Shown here in pieces: positions 22,361-25,135 of a stretch of 25,135 nt of DNA; positions within the stretch are counted from its first letter, which is position 1, and each line of letters begins with the position of its first letter. A program made the position numbers and the translations under genes. The notes under the pieces were generated by a model. It was given only the letters and a program-made list of their open reading frames with translations. It searched no databases and was not told the DNA's origin. Source of the stretch: a virus; IMG/VR virus record IMGVR_UViG_3300045944_000416, positions 1 through 25,135 of that record, one strand, 5' to 3'.

Positions 22361-22402
22361 GCTTTTCTGAATTCGTAGTACCACGAAGAATTCAAGAAAA
22401 GC
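22361..22402. repeat. AT-rich interrupted hairpin, candidate replication origin element
   Basis: GCTTTTCT (22361-22368) pairs with AGAAAAGC (22395-22402), and TTCGT (22372-22376) pairs with ACGAA (22383-22387) around a 6-base loop. GAATTC occurs in both arms. This is one of the few AT-rich noncoding segments in the right half, placed between the initiator-like and loader-like genes. No T-run follows, so terminator function is less likely. Confidence 0.45.
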
Positions 22403-22427
22403 GGCGTTACGCAGAGTCAAGAGGGCG

Positions 22428-23054
22428 ATGGACAGTAGCGACATCGGCCCCTTCGAACGCGCCTTCAAGCGCGTCTCAGGGGCCTTCGCCAAAGGGTGGA
22501 AACCCGGCGAATTTGACACCACGGCGAAGGCCTATTTCGACGGGCTCCGGCACGTCTCGATCGACCAGGTGGTCGACGCGGCCGATCGCATCATCCGCAC
22601 GCGCACGCGCTTTCCGAAAGTCGCCGAATGGCTCGCCGATGTCGGGGCGACCACGGGCCCGGGGACGGCGCCGCCGGGCATGCGGTACATGAGTGAAGCC
22701 GAACGTGACGAGCAGGCGCGGGCGGCGGCGCGGCGGTGGCGGAACGATCCCTGCGCCTGCCTGCTGTGTCAGGCCGCCGGCGTCACCGATCGGGCGTTGC
22801 GCTTCGTCCCGAATAGTCTCGACGATCTCCTCGAGCGCGCGTTCAACCCGCGGCGGAATGCGGTCGAGATCGTCGGCCACTGGGCGCACGGTGAGGAACT
22901 GCGACGGTGGTACGCGGCACAGGCGGCGTTCTATGCGACGCCGATCCCGCCGCCGTTGCGGCGCGTGTTCGCGACGCTCGTCGATGAGGCGGTCGACACG
23001 GCGCTCCGTCTCATGTCGTCTCGACGTGAGCGCGAACCCGGCGAGGAAGGGTGA
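22428..23054 (+). CDS. Putative helicase-loader-like replication protein
   Basis: This 208-aa protein lies after the initiator-like gene. The N-terminal helices (FERAFKRVSGAFAKGW, TAKAYFDGLRHVSIDQVVDA and IIRTRTRFPKVAEWLADVG) resemble the phage helicase loader/inhibitor type (G39P-like), which samples DnaB-type helicases. A Cys cluster, CACLLCQAAG (113-122), may bind metal. The C-terminus is helical with an Arg/Glu tail. No Walker motif is present, so it is not a DnaC-type ATPase. The family call rests on pattern and position. Confidence 0.55.
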   Translation: MDSSDIGPFERAFKRVSGAFAKGWKPGEFDTTAKAYFDGLRHVSIDQVVDAADRIIRTRTRFPKVAEWLADVGATTGPGTAPPGMRYMSEAERDEQARAAARRWRNDPCACLLCQAAGVTDRALRFVPNSLDDLLERAFNPRRNAVEIVGHWAHGEELRRWYAAQAAFYATPIPPPLRRVFATLVDEAVDTALRLMSSRREREPGEEG

Positions 23055-23236
23055 TGACGCCCGCGCCGTATCCGCGAATGACGCTCGCCGAATTCGTCGC
23101 GTGGCTGAAGCACAACGATCAGCGCATCGTGATCCCGCAATATGAGATCAGGCCCTGTCACTGCGGCGATCTGAACTGCCGCGGCTGGCGCCTGGTGCCG
23201 ATCGCCAGCTGTCCAGACGCGACGGAGGCCTCGTGA
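23054..23236 (+). CDS. Small Cys-containing hypothetical protein
   Basis: This 60-aa protein uses the ATG at 23054, which is better spaced from GAGG (23043-23046) than the GTG at 23051. Residues RPCHCGDLNCRGWRLVPI carry three Cys and one His, possibly a small zinc site. The N-terminus is helical (TLAEFVAWLKHNDQRIVI). It ends in a GTGA overlap with the next gene. Confidence 0.58.
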   Translation: MTPAPYPRMTLAEFVAWLKHNDQRIVIPQYEIRPCHCGDLNCRGWRLVPIASCPDATEAS

Positions 23237-23520
23237 ACGCGTTCCAGGAACACGTGCGCTGCAATCGCTGTGGCAAGCGGGTGTCCGGCGTCGATCCCGA
23301 GCTCGGGATCGTCGTCCGCGCGTGGGTGCAGTGTCCCGAGTGCCTGGAGCACGACGCGCAGCAGGCCGTGGCTGTCGGTGATCGCATCCAGATCTCCGTC
23401 GAACTGATCCGCCAGATTACTGAAGAACCCGACTTCACGACGCACGTGGTTCAGGTGCGTGAGGTGCGCGCGGCCTCAGACGGAACCAAGGTGCTCGTCT
23501 TGGAGCGTATCCCGGAATGA
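23233..23520 (+). CDS. Zinc-ribbon protein
   Basis: This 95-aa protein starts at a GTG overlapping the previous stop. The N-terminal pair CNRCGKRV and CPECLEHD gives two CxxC knuckles about 25 residues apart, a classic zinc ribbon. The C-terminal half is a beta-rich domain (GDRIQISVELIRQ, THVVQVREVRAASDGT). It may be a DNA- or RNA-associated accessory protein; there is no specific family. Its stop overlaps the RusA start. Confidence 0.68.
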   Translation: MNAFQEHVRCNRCGKRVSGVDPELGIVVRAWVQCPECLEHDAQQAVAVGDRIQISVELIRQITEEPDFTTHVVQVREVRAASDGTKVLVLERIPE

Positions 23521-24011
23521 CGCTCGCTTTTCGCGTCTACGGCGTCGCGCAGCAGATGGGCAGTAAACGCGCTTTCGTCCCGAAAGGCTGGACGCGTCCG
23601 GTGATCACTGACAGCAACAAGAACCTGAAAAGCTGGCAACAGCTGGTGAGCGAGGCGGCCAACCGCGCGTTGCACGAGCTGCCCGCGACCGAGCGCACGC
23701 TGCTGCTCGAGGGCGTGCGCCTCACGATCGCGTTTTATCTGCCGCGCCCGGCGTCCCTGCCGAAGCGCGTGACCGCGCACACGAAAGCGCCTGACGTCGA
23801 CAAGTGCGTCCGCGGCCTGGCTGATGCCCTCACCGGCGTCGTGTTTCGCGACGACGCGCAGATCGTCGACCTGGTCGCGATGAAACGCTACGCCGGCGCC
23901 GGCGAACTGCCGCACGTGGACATTCGCGTGGAGCCGAGTTTGGGTGTCGTGCCGATCGCGGTCGACCAGCCGCTGTTTACGCGATCGATGTTCCACCAGA
24001 CAGGAGGGTGA
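23517..24011 (+). CDS. rusA: RusA-family Holliday junction resolvase
   Basis: This 164-aa protein cuts four-way junctions formed during phage recombination and replication. The family pattern is clear: FRVYGVAQQMGSKRAFVPKG at the N-terminus, LTIAFYLPRP, then KAPDVDKCVRGLADALTGVV with Asp93 and Asp95 as metal ligands, followed by FRDDAQIVDLVAMKRY with Asp112/Asp113. It works downstream of the annealing protein and nuclease in the same operon. The C-terminal 30 residues extend beyond the core domain. Confidence 0.92.
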   Translation: MTLAFRVYGVAQQMGSKRAFVPKGWTRPVITDSNKNLKSWQQLVSEAANRALHELPATERTLLLEGVRLTIAFYLPRPASLPKRVTAHTKAPDVDKCVRGLADALTGVVFRDDAQIVDLVAMKRYAGAGELPHVDIRVEPSLGVVPIAVDQPLFTRSMFHQTGG

Positions 24012-24016
24012 GTGGG

Positions 24017-24436
24017 ATGGCGAAACGTGCGTCGAAGATGGATCGCAAGCTGACGAGGCCAGACAAACCGAAGGCGCGCAGTCAGCCCCTGCCCGGCCTC
24101 GAGGACCTCGCGATCCGCGAACTCGAGCAGCTCGCGGCGAACTACGCGGACGTGCGCGATCGGCGCATGGAGGTCGGGCGGGAAGAGGTTACGCTCAAGA
24201 CCCAAGCCATTGGGCTGATGAAGAAATTCGGGAAGTCGGTCTATAAGCGCGACGGGATTGAGATCACACTGGTGCCGGGCGAAGAAACGATTTCGGTGAA
24301 GGTGAAGCGGACCGCCGAGAGTCGTCCGCCACGGAGGACGCGTGAGGCCGGCGTGGAGCAGTTACGTGTGGCTGGAGCGCGGCGTGCGCCTGCCGAGTGG
24401 AGCACGGTGCGACTGGTGGATGATCCTGCTCATTGA
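24017..24436 (+). CDS. Hypothetical helical protein, C-terminus possibly frameshifted
   Basis: This 139-aa protein uses the ATG at 24017, set by AGGAGG (24002-24007) nine bases upstream; the GTG at 24008 is too close to it. A basic N-terminus is followed by a helix (DLAIRELEQLAANYADVRDR) and a second helix with a beta hairpin (IGLMKKFGKSVYKRDGIEIT, LVPGEETISVKVKR). After about residue 100 the sequence turns irregular (RPPRRTREAGVEQLRVAGAR). Another frame would end at TGA 24343-24345, making a neat GTGA junction with the next ORF, so an indel near 24320 may have extended this protein. Confidence 0.62.
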   Translation: MAKRASKMDRKLTRPDKPKARSQPLPGLEDLAIRELEQLAANYADVRDRRMEVGREEVTLKTQAIGLMKKFGKSVYKRDGIEITLVPGEETISVKVKRTAESRPPRRTREAGVEQLRVAGARRAPAEWSTVRLVDDPAH

Positions 24437-24446
24437 GGTGCTCTAA
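24342..24446 (+). CDS. 34-residue Trp-rich peptide
   Basis: A GTG start has GGAGG (24333-24337) four bases upstream. The peptide reads RPAWSSYVWLERGVRLPSGA, then RCDWWMILLIEVL, a short hydrophobic end. It overlaps the previous ORF by 95 bp and the next gene by one base (TAATG). It is probably a small membrane-associated peptide, but it could be a chance frame. Confidence 0.4.
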   Translation: MRPAWSSYVWLERGVRLPSGARCDWWMILLIEVL

Positions 24447-24580
24447 TGCTCACCGTGGCTGCGCTGCTCTTGCTCCTCGCCGCCCTGTGCTTTGGGGCTG
24501 CGGCGTTCGGGGTGTCGTCGCGCGTGAACCTGGTCGCGGCCGGGTTGTTCCTCTGGGTCGTCTCGTTACTCCTTCGGTAG
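24446..24580 (+). CDS. 44-residue membrane protein with two transmembrane helices
   Basis: The ATG has GAGG eight bases upstream (24434-24437). Two hydrophobic segments (VAALLLLLAALCFGAAAFGV and LVAAGLFLWVVSLLL) flank a short polar turn (SSRVN), giving a helical hairpin. Similar tiny two-helix proteins occur in early regions of other GC-rich phages. A holin-like or membrane-regulating role is possible; position alone does not decide. Confidence 0.65.
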   Translation: MLTVAALLLLLAALCFGAAAFGVSSRVNLVAAGLFLWVVSLLLR

Positions 24581-24591
24581 GGTGACCGCAA

Positions 24592-24792
24592 ATGCGCTAC
24601 CGAGCGTCTGTGAGTTTCGAACACGACACCCTGCCCGTCAAGACCTTCCGCGGCGAGATCGCCACGCCAAACCCTCGCCTCGGCGTTCGCCGAGCCTACG
24701 AAGCGGCTTCTCGGACGTATCCGAACACGCATTGGCGCTCCGTCGTGGTCGTCCTCGAGAAGCTCGACGACCTCCCCCCCGAGGCCGACTGA
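24592..24792 (+). CDS. Small hypothetical protein
   Basis: This 66-aa protein has GGGTGA upstream of the ATG. It has a beta-alpha-beta pattern (RASVSFEHDTLPVKTFRGEI, then ARRAYEAASRTY-like helix, and HWRSVVVVLEKL). The WRSVVVVLE ending is seen in small phage proteins of unknown function. Its stop overlaps the HNH start (TGATG). Confidence 0.62.
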   Translation: MRYRASVSFEHDTLPVKTFRGEIATPNPRLGVRRAYEAASRTYPNTHWRSVVVVLEKLDDLPPEAD

Positions 24793-25094
24793 TGCCGTTC
24801 TGCTTACAGCCTGGGTGTTCGGTGCTGGTCCCTCGAGGCCGCTGCCCCACACACACCGACCGTTCCCTGCACGGCACCCGCACCTGGTACTACAGCGCAC
24901 GCTGGGTCCGCCTGCGCCAGCAGGTCTTGCAGAATCAGGCATACTCCTGTGCGGTGTGTGGGCGAGTCAGTACGCACCTGGACGTGGACCACGTGCGCAA
25001 ACATCAGGGTGATCCCGCGTGGTTCTGGAATCCCGACAACCTGCAAGCGCTGTGTGCAACGTGCCACACCCAGAAAACCCGGCGCGGTGCGTGA
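24792..25094 (+). CDS. HNH endonuclease, packaging-associated
   Basis: This 100-aa protein uses the ATG overlapping the previous stop. Cys4, Cys9, Cys18 and His21 may form an N-terminal zinc site. The HNH core has CAVC (53-56), DVDH (64-67, catalytic His67), DNLQALCATCH (82-92, Asn83) and KT at the end. Such proteins sit next to terminase genes in cos phages and, in HK97, assist terminase in cutting cos DNA. Here it is at the right edge, with the large terminase at the left edge, consistent with a circular map. Confidence 0.9.
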   Translation: MPFCLQPGCSVLVPRGRCPTHTDRSLHGTRTWYYSARWVRLRQQVLQNQAYSCAVCGRVSTHLDVDHVRKHQGDPAWFWNPDNLQALCATCHTQKTRRGA

Positions 25095-25135
25095 CGGGGG
25101 GAGGGAAAAAGTTGAAATTTGGGCGGCTCCCAAAC
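25095..25135. other. Purine-rich noncoding edge after the HNH gene
   Basis: A tract of G and A (GGGGGGAGGGAAAAAG, from 25096) is followed by short AT-rich sequence to the end of the window. It may lie in the cos or small-terminase leader region, but too little is present to call either. Confidence 0.3.

Noticed and set aside
22361-22402. Intrinsic transcription terminator
   Set aside because: The stem is AT-rich and interrupted, and no T-run follows on either strand. It also sits inside an operon whose downstream genes need transcription.
1-25135. CRISPR array or insertion sequence
   Set aside because: No evenly spaced repeats and no transposase-like protein or terminal inverted repeats were seen; the only recombinase is the phage integrase.

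Overview
The window is most of the genome of a temperate, tailed, siphovirus-like phage with an HK97-type head. Base composition is high GC and translation is coupled, with dozens of ATGA, GTGA and TGATG stop/start overlaps. The host is therefore a GC-rich bacterium. A soil bacterium such as an acidobacterium would fit, but nothing seen here proves the host. An attP-like copy of the 3' half of a tRNA gene lies inside the window, next to the integrase and with phage genes on both sides. An HNH gene sits at the right edge and the large terminase at the left edge. Together these suggest a free or circularly permuted phage genome cut just before the terminase, with only the small-terminase segment (perhaps about 0.5 kb) missing.

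Left part (1-13299, + strand, late genes): large terminase; a ribbon-helix-helix regulator followed by a perfect 22-bp palindrome; a fused prohead protease/major capsid protein; portal; a LamG-type capsid accessory protein with an AT-rich core; head-tail connector, head closure and neck proteins; major tail protein; tail assembly chaperone with a programmed -1 frameshift; tape measure; tail hub; and three tail-tip or fibre-region proteins. One of the last group carries a Cys/His domain that may be a peptidoglycan hydrolase. No standard endolysin or holin is recognisable.

Middle (13228-16134, mostly - strand): a 23-residue membrane peptide, a small ORF copying the integrase N-terminus, the tRNA-Ala-like att core with flanking repeats, a conserved hypothetical gene, the tyrosine integrase, a small + strand gene, and an XRE repressor divergent from a Cro-like gene. 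A promoter and a 20-bp inverted-repeat operator lie between the last two.

Right part (16135-25094, + strand, one early operon): Cro-like regulator, AlpA/excisionase-like protein, a RecT-type annealing protein preceded by a frameshifted Bet remnant, a RecB/Cas4-like nuclease, a coiled-coil protein, an MT-A70 adenine methyltransferase overlapping a putative PD-(D/E)XK-like protein, several small proteins, a replication-initiator-like protein with an AT-rich hairpin behind it, a helicase-loader-like protein, zinc-ribbon proteins, a RusA resolvase, small membrane proteins and an HNH endonuclease. The genes form a lysogeny switch, a recombination/replication module and cos-type packaging. Three places in this part look like reading-frame breaks. 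These could be real decay or sequencing errors.
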